64,000 bases of DNA from Bacteroidota bacterium (GCA_029558715.1 JAKQEA010000100.1:1-64000); one strand, 5' to 3'. Shown: positions 19,157 through 28,033, counted from the first letter of the stretch. Notes: generated by a model not told the origin, from the sequence alone. Numbers and translations are program-made.

Positions 19157-20576
19157 AATTACCTGAATCTACTTTTACAGAGAGTTCGCCTTTACAATTA
19201 CTTCTTATGACAAGGTGCTGCTGCATAGGATAGATGCCGGCTAGTTTTATATCATTGATATTGCCATAGCTGCGTATACCTTTCATCCATTCCTGGTTCA
19301 GTTGTTCATTAATCGTTATTTTGGCTGAATCGATATAGGCTCCCAGTTCAAACCGGGCATGTTTGCTGATCTCTTTGGTGATCTTTTTATCAAATAACCA
19401 GTCTGCCGAACCGAGCAGCACATTTTTGGACTTGATATCAAAATCAATATTTGTTACCTCGATGATCCTGCTGACGGTATCATAAACTGGTTTGCCAGCG
19501 AGATAAACAATACCATTATTGGTGCCCGAAAAGTTGATCCGGATAATCAGCTTCTCAAATCCTCCGCCATAAATTTTGCAACTGTCAATAATAAATTTCT
19601 TTTTTACAAAGGCTTTTTTAAAATCGAATTGTTTGCCGGCTAGCTGTTCATTCATCAGCTGGCTGAGTGAATCATAACTCAATACAGCATCCAGGAAAAT
19701 CGAAAACCCGTCTTTGCCCGCGGCATTGCTGATATGGGGTACCCAGGAACTTTCTTCCACCGGTTTTTCAAAACTGATAACAGGTTTGGCAGATAATCCC
19801 AATACTACATTCAGCGAGTCATTTTGTGTATACAGCCTGTTGATATGAACACCTTTCGGATTGATCTTCAGCCAGCCAAGCCCGTAAATTCCATATACCT
19901 TATTCAGTTGATCCCACACTTTTTGAAATTGAGGTTTCAGGTCTGTAGAACTGTAACTTTTGTCCAGGTCTTTCTTGGCAGCATCAAGCTCTGACACCAA
20001 TCCCTTCATTACCTGGTTGGTAATATTCTGACCCCAGAAGCATACTTCACATTTATCCAGTGGTTGCGGATCATTTCTTTTGATATCCAGCTTTACTTTA
20101 TAGTTGGTCATCAGGGTGAGTGTATTGCTGAATGATACATTTACTTTTCGCTCCGGTTCATCAAAACCACAACGGCAGGGTGGTGTCCACGGAGAAAGAA
20201 TAACACCATTGGCACAGACCCGGGTGGAACCGATGATTTTATAAAAGCCGGTGAATCCAAGGTTCAGCGACATACCGGAAGCTTTCATCTGCAGTTTACT
20301 TCTGCGAAAGCTGTATTTATAACGGGTATCACAACCAACCTGCACCCAGCCATCCGGGTAGCCTGGTGAAGTGAACAGCGTATCCACACTTTTCTCCGCC
20401 ATGGCATAGACAGGCTTCAGGTCTATCTGTATCGGAATATTAATTTCAGAATCAGGCAATGAATCCAGTTTGAAATTGCCGGGCGACAGATCAGGATTAG
20501 CCGGATTTATTTTCTGAGAGTGAGAAGTGATAAAACCGAGTAAACAAAATAAAATAAGAATTCCTTTTCCTTTCAT
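19146..20576 (-). CDS. DUF4403 family protein
   Basis: A 476-residue exported protein (signal peptide MKGKGILILFCLLGFITSHSQ) resembling DUF4403, a family of unknown function. The early motif SEINIPIQIDLKPVYAMAEK and the long alternating beta/alpha body (including GLSAKPVI and LDAVLSYDSLSQLMNEQLAGK) fit. Cysteines cluster near residues 130-185 (CRCGF, CEVCFW). No operon partner; it converges on gtrA with an 11-bp overlap. Confidence 0.75.
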   Translation of the reverse strand: MKGKGILILFCLLGFITSHSQKINPANPDLSPGNFKLDSLPDSEINIPIQIDLKPVYAMAEKSVDTLFTSPGYPDGWVQVGCDTRYKYSFRRSKLQMKASGMSLNLGFTGFYKIIGSTRVCANGVILSPWTPPCRCGFDEPERKVNVSFSNTLTLMTNYKVKLDIKRNDPQPLDKCEVCFWGQNITNQVMKGLVSELDAAKKDLDKSYSSTDLKPQFQKVWDQLNKVYGIYGLGWLKINPKGVHINRLYTQNDSLNVVLGLSAKPVISFEKPVEESSWVPHISNAAGKDGFSIFLDAVLSYDSLSQLMNEQLAGKQFDFKKAFVKKKFIIDSCKIYGGGFEKLIIRINFSGTNNGIVYLAGKPVYDTVSRIIEVTNIDFDIKSKNVLLGSADWLFDKKITKEISKHARFELGAYIDSAKITINEQLNQEWMKGIRSYGNINDIKLAGIYPMQQHLVIRSNCKGELSVKVDSGNFSL

Positions 20577-20985
20577 GCTGAATGTTGACGGTCAAAAATA
20601 GCTAAACAAAGGAAAAGGATTTGTGAAGAAATTACCTGGTAAAAATTGTTGTTCGGAGGGAAACTATACAATCAGAGCTCGGGTAGTAGCACAACTACAA
20701 AACCTGCCTGCAGCATACCGGCAAACGAATTAACAAAGCTTCTGTTTTTACTGCGTATTTATTATACGTACTTTACCTCCGGCCCGGAACTCCGTGGTCC
20801 TAATATTAATAACATACACTCTATGATTACTCTTGCGATTATCCTCTTGATCTCCCGTACCAAGAAAGGCCAGTTCATACTTTTCCGCATGTGCAGGCTT
20901 ACGCCTTTGGCCCTCCGTCATTAATTACATTTGTTTGGGTTGTGTTATACTAAACGATTTACCGCAGTTATCTATTACCAATTAG
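20577..20985. other. 409-bp intergenic region without a supported gene
   Basis: A 92-codon open frame runs through on the plus strand but has no recognisable composition, signal peptide or ribosome-binding site. I see no tRNA, strong hairpin or repeat. It contains the upstream region of the DUF4403 gene. Confidence 0.5.
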
Positions 20986-21645
20986 CTACAAGTTTCTTGG
21001 GTTCTTCCATTGTTTGCCCAATCTTTCAATAGTACCTTTTATTCTTTCTATTCTTGTTTCTTCTCTTTTTGCCGTTACTATCCATTCGATGTATTCTTTT
21101 TTGTTTGTAAACGAAAGTGTGCCGAAATAGGCAGCTTCCTTTTTATTCTTCTTTAAAGCGGCAGCCAGGTCAACAGGCAGTTTTATTTCTTTGGTCTCTG
21201 GATTTACCCAGTTGAATATCTCCCTTACTTTGGGTTTGGCTTCTTTCTTTTTATCAGCTTCTGTTTTGGCACGGAAACCAAATACACTCCAGGTGTCGTT
21301 GAATGAGATCAGGCTGATCCAGGTAAGCTTATCGCTTTCAGCCAGCAAACAATCCCAGCCTTTATCTCTCGTAAGATCGGTTTGTATTTTTGAACTAACT
21401 TTTGGATAATATACCCACACCGTCACTTCCGGGTTTACCAGTTTCATCACCTTACTCATTTCTTTTTCTAATTGAGCCTTGCTCATCACAAACCAGTGCA
21501 CCTGGTTATACTCTTTGCCGCTGTCTGTTATCTTTACCCCGGCCGGCAGGCCCTGCAGTCCTTTTTTATAATCAACAGGTGCATGCAACGTAAGCAAGGT
21601 GAATTGGGGTTTGATCCTGAGTTTGTCAGCTATAGAAGCAGCCAT
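20986..21645 (-). CDS. DUF3052-like domain fused to YdeI/OmpD-associated domain
   Basis: Cytoplasmic 219-residue protein of unknown function. Residues 1-125 (ADKLRIKPQFTLLTLHAP, VWVYYPKVSSK, WDCLLAESDKLTWISLISFNDTWS) resemble DUF3052. Residues about 145-215 (VDLAAALKKNKKEAAYFGTLSFTNKKEYIEWI, then TRIERIKGTIERL) are the YdeI/OmpD-associated C-terminal module. The two domains are more often seen as separate proteins. No operon partner. Confidence 0.75.
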   Translation of the reverse strand: MAASIADKLRIKPQFTLLTLHAPVDYKKGLQGLPAGVKITDSGKEYNQVHWFVMSKAQLEKEMSKVMKLVNPEVTVWVYYPKVSSKIQTDLTRDKGWDCLLAESDKLTWISLISFNDTWSVFGFRAKTEADKKKEAKPKVREIFNWVNPETKEIKLPVDLAAALKKNKKEAAYFGTLSFTNKKEYIEWIVTAKREETRIERIKGTIERLGKQWKNPRNL

Positions 21646-21755
21646 GCCGATGGTTTTATCAGCAAATGTAAGATTCCGCTTATACCGGGTTTCTTTAAAC
21701 TTGTTTTTTACAAATACCCGGGAATAATGGAACTTTAGAATCTAAATTTCAGGTT

Positions 21756-22460
21756 ATGAAAACATTATTAGCCTTCCTGGTTTGCTCACTTTTACTTATA
21801 ACCTTTACAGCAACAGCCCAGAATGAGCCCTCACCGCAAGCTGAAGCATTCTATAATAAAGCGATGGCAGAGATAAATTCAAAGCATGTAAGATGGATAA
21901 AAACTACTGCAGCGGAAGTGAACGAAAAAAAACTGTCAGATGCAGATGTAATGACCCGGTCAAAATCTTACGGTGTATTGGGTAATATGAACGGCCAGGA
22001 TATTGAAGCAATTGCTTTTCTTGTACTGATGCAGGCTTCAAAAAGTGCACAGGAAGACCTGAAAGCGATTATGGCAAAAGTGAAGTCCATCAATGAACAA
22101 AAAGCGAAACTGCGGAATGCCATGAATAAAATCAACAGCAGCCGCACTATCAGTAATGTACAACTGGATTCTTTCCACCTGGTAATAAACCAGTCCAAAG
22201 CCCTGCAAAAAGGGAACAACCCCGATACAGTAAAACTGGCCAGGTCTGCTTCTGGAAAAAGTACAGTAAACAAAAAGGAACTGGATGCCATCAAGGAGAA
22301 GATGAAAGGCGATCTTGATTCCATGAGTGAAATGGGAGAAATGGAGTCGCTCCGCCTGCAATCAGCCATGGATCGGATGAGTAAAATGAATAGCACACTG
22401 TCTAATCTTCTTAAGAAGATACATGACACTCAGCAAAGCATCATCCAAAACCTGAAATAG
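21756..22460 (+). CDS. hypothetical secreted helical protein
   Basis: Not a family I recognise. The 234-residue protein has a signal peptide (cleavage near ATAQ), and its mature part is almost wholly predicted helix: Lys/Glu/Met-rich, low in aromatic residues, with coiled-coil-like stretches (residues about 90-130 and 170-230). It lies 187 bp upstream of dnaK on the same strand; no terminator is obvious between them. Confidence 0.7.
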   Translation: MKTLLAFLVCSLLLITFTATAQNEPSPQAEAFYNKAMAEINSKHVRWIKTTAAEVNEKKLSDADVMTRSKSYGVLGNMNGQDIEAIAFLVLMQASKSAQEDLKAIMAKVKSINEQKAKLRNAMNKINSSRTISNVQLDSFHLVINQSKALQKGNNPDTVKLARSASGKSTVNKKELDAIKEKMKGDLDSMSEMGEMESLRLQSAMDRMSKMNSTLSNLLKKIHDTQQSIIQNLK

Positions 22461-22543
22461 TTATCTCAACCTGGTCTCTTAAACTAGGTGACTTTCTTAA
22501 AATCGCCTGGAGTATTGAAGAAACCTGTTTCTTTCGGGTTCAA

Positions 22544-22572
22544 AAGTCCTCCATGCGGGGGATTTAGGGGGC
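22544..22572 (+). repeat. G-rich imperfect palindrome in the dnaK leader
   Basis: AGTCCTCCATGCGGGGGATTTAGGGGGCT-like segment. TCCTCC can pair with GGGGGA across ATGC, followed by a second G run. Its form resembles short CCCC/GGGG palindromes I associate with Bacteroidota intergenic regions; only one copy is in this window. Confidence 0.35.
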
Positions 22573-22647
22573 TGACTGCCATTTTTTCACTTTTCATCCT
22601 CACGGCACAATGATTGACAAGCTATAGCGAACTACAAAATTTAAACC

Positions 22648-24555
22648 ATGGCAAAGATCATAGGAATCGACTTAGGAACCACCAATAGTTGCGTTTCCGT
22701 AATGGAAGGTAACGAGCCGGTGGTAATTGCTAATGATGAGGGACGCCGTACGACCCCGTCAATAGTGGCTTTTTTGAAGAATGGCGAACGTAAAGTGGGT
22801 GACCCGGCCAAACGCCAGGCCATTACCAACCCGCATAATACCATCGCTTCGGTGAAGCGTTTTATGGGCCGCCGTTTTGATGAAGTGGGTGAGGAGATCA
22901 CTCACTGGAGCTATAAAGTGACAAAAGGTGACAATAATACCGTTCGGATTGACATAGATGGCAGACTCTATACGCCACAGGAAATCAGCGCAATGGTGCT
23001 GCAAAAGATGAAAAAAACGGCCGAGGATTACCTGGGCCATGAAGTGACCGAAGCGGTGATCACCGTTCCGGCTTATTTCAACGATGCCCAGCGCCAGGCT
23101 ACTAAAGAAGCTGGTGAAATTGCCGGTCTTACCGTTCGCCGTATCGTAAATGAGCCTACAGCCGCTGCGCTGGCTTATGGTCTTGATAAAGCAAAACATG
23201 ACCAGAAGATCGCTGTGTTTGACCTTGGTGGTGGTACGTTCGATATCTCCGTACTCGAACTGGGTGACGGGGTATTTGAAGTAAAATCAACCAACGGTGA
23301 TACCCACCTGGGTGGTGATGACTTTGATAAAGTGATCATGGACTGGCTGGCTGATGAGTTCAAAAAAGATGAAGCCATCGACCTGCGCAAAGACCCGATG
23401 GCGCTGCAGCGTTTGAAAGAAGCAGCAGAAAAAGCAAAAGTGGAACTGTCTTCTTCTTCTGAAACAGAAATTAATCTTCCATATATCACAGCGGTTGACG
23501 GAGTGCCCAAGCACCTGGTTAAAAAACTGAGCCGTGCAAAATTTGAAGCCTTGGCTGATAATTTATTTGCCCGCTGCCTGAAGCCATGTGAAGCTGCATT
23601 GAAAGATGCCGGCTTATCTACTTCGCAAATTGATGAAGTGATACTGGTGGGTGGATCTACCAGGATACCCAAAGTGCAGGAGATAGTAGAGAAGTTCTTT
23701 GGTAAAAAACCAAACAAGGGAGTGAACCCTGATGAAGTGGTAGCAGTTGGTGCAGCTATACAAGGTGCAGTACTGACCGGTGAGGTAAAAGACGTATTGC
23801 TCCTCGACGTTACACCGCTTTCTCTCGGTATTGAAACAATGGGTGGTGTGATGACACCGCTGATCCCTTCCAATACAACTATCCCGACCAAGAAATCAGA
23901 AGTGTTCTCTACCGCCAGCGATAACCAGCCCGGTGTACAGATACATGTCCTGCAGGGAGAGAGAAGTATGAGTAAGGACAATAAGAGCCTTGGCATCTTC
24001 AACCTTGATGGTATACCACCGGCGCCAAGAGGTGTTCCGCAGATAGAAGTGACATTTGATATTGATGCCAACGGTATCTTACATGTTACGGCGAAAGATA
24101 AAGGAACAGGTAAAGAACAAAAGATACACATTGAAGCCGGCTCTGGTTTAAGCAAGGAAGAAGTGGAAAAAATGAAAGCTGAAGCAAAGGCCAACGAAGC
24201 CAGCGATAAGGCTGAAAAAGAAAAAGTAGAAAAACTGAACCAGGCCGACAGCCTCGTATTCCAGACAGAAAAACAACTGAAGGAATATGGCGACAAGATA
24301 CCGGCTGATAAGAAAGGCGCTATTGAGCAGGCTGCTGAAAAATTAAAAGAAGCCCATAAGTCACAGGATATTGCCGGTATTGATACAGCTATGGCTGCAC
24401 TGAATGCAGCATGGACAGCCGCCAGCGAGGATATGTACAAGGCTACACAGGATACCGGTGCACAGCAACCCGGTGCTGAACAACCACATACGGCTGATGC
24501 CGGTGCGGGAAGTACCGATAATGTGACGGATGTGCCTTACGAGGAAGTGAAATAA
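22648..24555 (+). CDS. dnaK: molecular chaperone DnaK (Hsp70)
   Basis: ATP-dependent protein-folding chaperone. The 635-residue protein is of normal length, with the N-terminal ATPase signature [13 protein letters not shown], the Hsp70 motifs [14 protein letters not shown] and [11 protein letters not shown], the substrate-binding domain (from about residue 390) and a helical lid with an acidic C-terminal tail. dnaJ and grpE are not adjacent. I see no CIRCE element upstream; heat-shock control cannot be read from this leader. Confidence 0.98.
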   Translation: MAKIIGIDLGTTNSCVSVMEGNEPVVIANDEGRRTTPSIVAFLKNGERKVGDPAKRQAITNPHNTIASVKRFMGRRFDEVGEEITHWSYKVTKGDNNTVRIDIDGRLYTPQEISAMVLQKMKKTAEDYLGHEVTEAVITVPAYFNDAQRQATKEAGEIAGLTVRRIVNEPTAAALAYGLDKAKHDQKIAVFDLGGGTFDISVLELGDGVFEVKSTNGDTHLGGDDFDKVIMDWLADEFKKDEAIDLRKDPMALQRLKEAAEKAKVELSSSSETEINLPYITAVDGVPKHLVKKLSRAKFEALADNLFARCLKPCEAALKDAGLSTSQIDEVILVGGSTRIPKVQEIVEKFFGKKPNKGVNPDEVVAVGAAIQGAVLTGEVKDVLLLDVTPLSLGIETMGGVMTPLIPSNTTIPTKKSEVFSTASDNQPGVQIHVLQGERSMSKDNKSLGIFNLDGIPPAPRGVPQIEVTFDIDANGILHVTAKDKGTGKEQKIHIEAGSGLSKEEVEKMKAEAKANEASDKAEKEKVEKLNQADSLVFQTEKQLKEYGDKIPADKKGAIEQAAEKLKEAHKSQDIAGIDTAMAALNAAWTAASEDMYKATQDTGAQQPGAEQPHTADAGAGSTDNVTDVPYEEVK

Positions 24556-24629
24556 TACAGATATATGCCGACATTGTAAAACAGTGGCGGGTAGTATATG
24601 AAGAGGTGAAGTGATAAAAAATGATTTTT

Positions 24630-24656
24630 AAACCGCAGCTTTAAAACTGCGGTTTT
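24630..24656 (+). terminator. Rho-independent terminator after dnaK
   Basis: AAACCGCAG, loop CTTTAAAA, CTGCGGTTT, then T. It ends 17 bp before the AbiJ-like ORF, isolating that gene from dnaK transcription. Confidence 0.75.
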
Positions 24657-24673
24657 GTACTAAATACTCCTTT

Positions 24674-25552
24674 ATGCTTTTTAGTCAGAGAATTGGCATT
24701 ACATCCTCAAAAAAAGCAATTCAATTAGATTCAATTGACGTTGAACTCAGAAATGGATTGTGGAATATTTTTCGACATAGCTTCTTAGAAAAAATCGGAA
24801 AATTACATGGTAGAACAGAGGATTTATATGCTTCAGAATTGTATTTTATTTCTTTTTGGCACAATTTTTTAAAAAGTAAGATTGAAGATATCCCTTATCA
24901 TTATAGTGATGCAATAAAAAATATGAGGGAACTCTTTTATAGCCCTTTATGGTACAGGCCATATGATATTATAGATTTTACATATAGTGAAATTGGATCA
25001 AAAAAATATGAACAATATGCACATATTGATATTGATAATCTCACATCAGCATTTAATATTGTTTTAGAAAGAGAATTTTCGGCATACAGGATTATAAATC
25101 ATAGAATTACTCCAATCTCAAATGAATTAGAAATAAATGAAATCACTGATGCAATAAACTCAATAGGCAATTTTACTCCCTTATCTGTATGTAATGAGCA
25201 TTTAACATCTGCCTTGGAAAAACTTTCTGACAGAAACAATCCTGATTATAGAAATTCAATTAAAGAGTCAATATCTGCAGTTGAAGCAGTAGCAAAAATT
25301 ATTTCCGGCAGTGATAAAGATACTTTGGGTTCTGCAATTGATAAGATTAAAGGGAAACTAAAAATTCATTCTTCTTTGGAAAAGGCGATAAAAAACATTT
25401 ATGGATATACAAGTGATAGCAATGGTATTAGGCATGCTCTTACCGAAGAAAACAATTTGGATTTTGAGGATGCAAAGTATATGTTAGTTTCATGTAGCTC
25501 TTTCATTAATTATCTGATAGTAAAAGCCGATAAATCTGGTATAAAGTTTTAA
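24674..25552 (+). CDS. AbiJ-like abortive-infection family protein
   Basis: A 292-residue cytoplasmic protein. The start FSQRIGITSSKKAIQLDSIDVELRN matches my knowledge of the AbiJ N-terminal domain 4 family. The C-terminal part (about 190-285: SIKESISAVEAVAKII, GIRHALTEENN, AKYMLVSCSSFINYLI) resembles the helical HEPN-like abortive-infection C-terminal domain. AbiJ-type proteins are linked to phage defence; no partner toxin or antitoxin lies beside it. Base composition is visibly AT-richer than dnaK upstream, and non-coding palindromic DNA follows, suggesting acquisition. The start is uncertain because the dnaK terminator lies just upstream. Function is inferred from family resemblance only. 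Confidence 0.72.
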   Translation: MLFSQRIGITSSKKAIQLDSIDVELRNGLWNIFRHSFLEKIGKLHGRTEDLYASELYFISFWHNFLKSKIEDIPYHYSDAIKNMRELFYSPLWYRPYDIIDFTYSEIGSKKYEQYAHIDIDNLTSAFNIVLEREFSAYRIINHRITPISNELEINEITDAINSIGNFTPLSVCNEHLTSALEKLSDRNNPDYRNSIKESISAVEAVAKIISGSDKDTLGSAIDKIKGKLKIHSSLEKAIKNIYGYTSDSNGIRHALTEENNLDFEDAKYMLVSCSSFINYLIVKADKSGIKF

Positions 25553-25612
25553 ACCTTTCATAATCCGATTCTCCTGAAAAGAACTAGGTATAATACTAGC
25601 AGATTTCACGCC

Positions 25613-25640
25613 TCGGTTGGTGTTTTCTTCCACCAACCGA
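25613..25640 (+). repeat. 10-bp perfect hairpin (TCGGTTGGTG/CACCAACCGA)
   Basis: Arms 25613-25622 and 25631-25640 pair perfectly across TTTTCTTC. It is followed by an ACCTTCTTTC stretch similar to the CTTTCTTTC tail of the neighbouring two-hairpin elements, so it may be a diverged relative of them. It could also act as the terminator of the AbiJ-like gene, though no T-run follows. Confidence 0.65.
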
Positions 25641-25665
25641 ACGAACTAAAACCTTCTTTCCTCCG

Positions 25666-25724
25666 GCTATGCGAAACTTATAGTTTCGCAGTAATTATTT
25701 ATCGCTTTTGCGATACTTTCTTTC
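25666..25724 (+). repeat. two-hairpin palindromic repeat, copy A
   Basis: 59 bp. Hairpin 1 is TGCGAAACT-TAT-AGTTTCGCA (9-bp perfect stem); hairpin 2 is TATCGC-TTTT-GCGATA (6-bp). It ends in CTTTCTTTC. Same orientation as copies B and C; the first 31 bases are identical in all three. Confidence 0.9.
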
Positions 25725-25799
25725 GGCCTTGGTGATGTTATATGTTCCCTTAAACTTTATGCTTTTATAGCTTAGCTTATTTGCTTTTATACTTCTCCC

Positions 25800-25859
25800 G
25801 CTATGCGAAACTTATAGTTTCGCAGTAATTATTTATCGCTTTCAGCGATACTTTCTTTC
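25800..25859 (+). repeat. two-hairpin palindromic repeat, copy B
   Basis: 60 bp, differing from copy A only in the loop/stem boundary of hairpin 2, which becomes TATCGCT-TTC-AGCGATA (7-bp stem). The change keeps the stem paired. It starts 134 bp after the start of copy A. Confidence 0.9.
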
Positions 25860-26113
25860 CCCGTTCTTCGTAGTCTTCCAAATCAGCAAAGAAAATTAAA
25901 TAATAGGGTAGTTTACATTAGTGCAGACGATAAATGCCTGTATTTGCAATCTGGGCTAATCTTTGATTTTAGTGAGCTATAAAAAAACCAGTAAAACTTA
26001 TTAGCTCCTGATTTTCGTTCGGTACTTCGGGTTGGTTTAACTTTTTTGTTTCAATTAAGAACATTAAATTTATTACAACCAATTTTCATTTTATAACCTT
26101 TAACCCTTGTTTT

Positions 26114-26704
26114 ATGAGAAAGATCATCCTCACCATGGCTTCTTTTCTGCTGGTTTCTTTTTCGGTTATAGCACAAAAAAAATGGAAACCATTTGCAGGT
26201 ATCCATGTTTCGGGTAGTCCAGATTTCTACTATACAGGGCCATCTTTTTCTGCAGGTGTAATACATTCAATTAATAAGAAATGGTCCTGGGCGCCGGAAC
26301 TCACTTATTTTTATAAATCTTCAACATATGAACATAGCAGCACGTTGAGCGAAAGAGACCGGTTTTTGTCTTTCTCAATCCGGTCAAATTTTAACTATAC
26401 TCCCGGAAAGCAAGCGGGAAAAGGTCTTTTTATCGGTGCGGGCATCGGTTTTCAAAGAGCCAAAGACGAATGCTGGAGTATTACCGATAACGGAACTACA
26501 AAGGAAGTGAATGCACATTATGATGCTATTCGCTATGGAATTTTCACCGCAACTTTCAACACTGGTTACACATTTAAGCTTAAAAAAGACAAATCACTCC
26601 AGGTCCTACTTTCTGCGGTAGGCCCTCATGCAGCAAAAGATTATTTAGGGACATATGTGGAGGCTGTTTCTGTATTGAGTTTGGGAACAAGAATTGTTTT
26701 ATAG
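26114..26704 (+). CDS. small outer-membrane beta-barrel protein
   Basis: A 196-residue exported protein (signal peptide ending near SVIAQ) with alternating beta-strand pattern, repeated aromatic residues and a terminal strand VLSLGTRIVL, typical of 8-stranded outer-membrane barrels of Bacteroidota. Specific role unknown. It is bracketed by two-hairpin repeats (A and B upstream, C downstream). Confidence 0.72.
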   Translation: MRKIILTMASFLLVSFSVIAQKKWKPFAGIHVSGSPDFYYTGPSFSAGVIHSINKKWSWAPELTYFYKSSTYEHSSTLSERDRFLSFSIRSNFNYTPGKQAGKGLFIGAGIGFQRAKDECWSITDNGTTKEVNAHYDAIRYGIFTATFNTGYTFKLKKDKSLQVLLSAVGPHAAKDYLGTYVEAVSVLSLGTRIVL

Positions 26705-26740
26705 GCTAAAATGTTCTCTCCCGGCTGTCCTGCTATTCCC

Positions 26741-26799
26741 GCTATGCGAAACTTATAGTTTCGCAGTAATTTTTATTTCTTTTAGCGAGACTTTCTTCC
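26741..26799 (+). repeat. two-hairpin palindromic repeat, copy C (diverged)
   Basis: Hairpin 1 is identical to copies A and B. The second half (GTAATTTTTATTTCTTTTAGCGAGACTTTC) has lost most of hairpin 2. Same orientation; it lies 36 bp after the barrel gene stop. Confidence 0.85.
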
Positions 26800-26836
26800 C
26801 GGCAGCTAATATTAATTGAAGAGTTACCAGCAACAT

Positions 26837-26868
26837 AAAAAGCCGGCAGTATAATTCCGCCGGCTTTT
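26837..26868. terminator. bidirectional terminator between barrel gene and DinB gene
   Basis: GCCGGC arms separated by AGTATAATTCC, flanked by AAAAA and TTTT; it can terminate both convergent genes. Confidence 0.8.
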
Positions 26869-26878
26869 CTGTCAATGT

Positions 26879-27400
26879 TTAGTTCTGCTGTGCTGCCATC
26901 ATTGCCTGAGACTCCTCATAAGTCGGGCCGTACAAACCGGGGACGGTATTACCACTAGCTCTTAAATGCGCCACCAGTTCACCGCGGTGATGGTAAAGAT
27001 GATTGTACAAGAAGCCTCTTATCACCTGTATCTTCGGCATCGGGGGCATAGCAGGGTGGCCACCGACCGTCATAGTCCAGGTATTAAAATAACTGCCTTC
27101 ATCGGAGTTTTCCAGTACAGTCTTTGCTTTTGCCAGGTTCTCTTCAAATTTGGCCACAATGTTGGAAGCTTTACTGATATCGCCTTTATCATACTTGTAG
27201 GTTCCCATGTCAAATACATCCTGGTTAAAAGTTCCTTCAAACCAGTTGTACACTTCAGCAATATGAGATGCCAGTTGCCCCACCGACCATAAGTGCGGCT
27301 GCGGCCTGTAGTCAAGTGCTGAATCAGGAATAGCATTTAATAGTCTGCGGGTATTTTCTGCTTCATGCAAAAATTCACCCAGGAGCGCCTCTTTTATCAT
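26879..27400 (-). CDS. DinB family protein
   Basis: A 173-residue four-helix-bundle protein of the DinB/YfiT type. The metal-binding histidines are at H46 (SHIAEVYNW), H134 and H138 (NHLYHHRGEL). Members are metal-dependent enzymes or thiol-transferases with varied substrates; this one cannot be assigned. Single gene, ending at a bidirectional terminator. Confidence 0.85.
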   Translation of the reverse strand: MIKEALLGEFLHEAENTRRLLNAIPDSALDYRPQPHLWSVGQLASHIAEVYNWFEGTFNQDVFDMGTYKYDKGDISKASNIVAKFEENLAKAKTVLENSDEGSYFNTWTMTVGGHPAMPPMPKIQVIRGFLYNHLYHHRGELVAHLRASGNTVPGLYGPTYEESQAMMAAQQN

Positions 27401-27578
27401 ATGGATTATTTTTTAGTGGACAGTAAATCTAAAACTAAAAACAGTGCGGGGCATCAATTTTCTTTTCCCAGGCCGGTTTTTCTTTTTTTAAAAATCCCCT
27501 TTTTGCAGGATATAGGATGCCATTCATTCTGAATACGTTTGACTGATAAATTTAGTAATCATCAAAATGTATTCGTTT

Positions 27579-28025
27579 ATGAAACATTATTTCCTTCCTG
27601 TCCTGCTGCTGTTATATGCAGGCAACCTGTTTTCGCAAACTAAATTTGGTATTGCTACCTATACCGTGCCTTCGGGCTGGCAAAGCACACAACAGACCTC
27701 TTCAATCGTACTGGAAAATAAAAACAGTAAAGAAACCCTTTGTCGTATCACCATTTACGGGGTAGAAAAAACGGCTGTTACTACAGCAAATACCTATTTG
27801 CAATACCGTGCGGGTAAAAACGGAACGAATGCCAGATTTAGTCCGAATCTGAAACAGGTAGTGAAGACGGAGACGAATGGAAATATTGGTTTTTCATCCG
27901 GAGGCACCAGTACAGTGAATGAAAAAGAAGTAAGAATTTATTTTTATTCATTTACCAATGGTAAGGAAACCTTTTTTGTTGAGTTGCTTACGGATAGTAA
28001 TGAGTGTACGACAGCTTTCAAATGA
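27579..28025 (+). CDS. hypothetical secreted protein
   Basis: A 148-residue protein beginning MKHYFLPVLLLLYAGNLFSQ, a signal peptide; I prefer this ATG to the one four codons upstream. The mature part has a beta-rich pattern (FGIATYTVPSGWQ, EKEVRIYFYSFTNGKETFFVELL) and a single Cys near each end. It stops shortly after NECTTAF, which may be a shortened C-terminus. Function unknown; convergent with the next gene with 8 bp between stops. Confidence 0.65.
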   Translation: MKHYFLPVLLLLYAGNLFSQTKFGIATYTVPSGWQSTQQTSSIVLENKNSKETLCRITIYGVEKTAVTTANTYLQYRAGKNGTNARFSPNLKQVVKTETNGNIGFSSGGTSTVNEKEVRIYFYSFTNGKETFFVELLTDSNECTTAFK

Positions 28026-28033
28026 CCAGAAAA

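Larger units (their letters stand above)
25553..26113. other. 561-bp non-coding region with palindromic repeats
   Basis: No open frame of substance. It contains a GGTTGGTG-type hairpin and two near-identical copies of a two-hairpin element, described separately; the rest is AT-rich. It forms the upstream region of the small outer-membrane barrel gene. Confidence 0.75.

Noticed and set aside
20646-20924. 92-codon frame in the 409-bp intergenic region
   Set aside because: No ribosome-binding site, no recognisable domain or signal peptide, mixed composition; kept only as non-coding.
22535-22565. T-arm-like GGGTTCAAAAGTCC as part of a tRNA
   Set aside because: No acceptor or anticodon arms can be folded around it.
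22501-22620. CIRCE or other heat-shock operator upstream of dnaK
   Set aside because: No TTAGCACTC-type inverted repeat found; only the G-rich palindrome is visible.
23175-24440. 421-codon open frame antisense to dnaK
   Set aside because: It is a shadow of the dnaK codon pattern: Ser/Leu/Phe-rich composition, no ribosome-binding site, and dnaK itself is unmistakable.
25553-26113. Retron or reverse-transcriptase-linked non-coding RNA
   Set aside because: The hairpins invite the idea, but no reverse transcriptase gene is present and the AbiJ-like neighbour has no polymerase motif.
25553-26800. CRISPR array
   Set aside because: Only three copies with unequal distances (134 and 941 bp), one gene between them and no cas genes; the repeats are hairpin elements, not CRISPR repeats.
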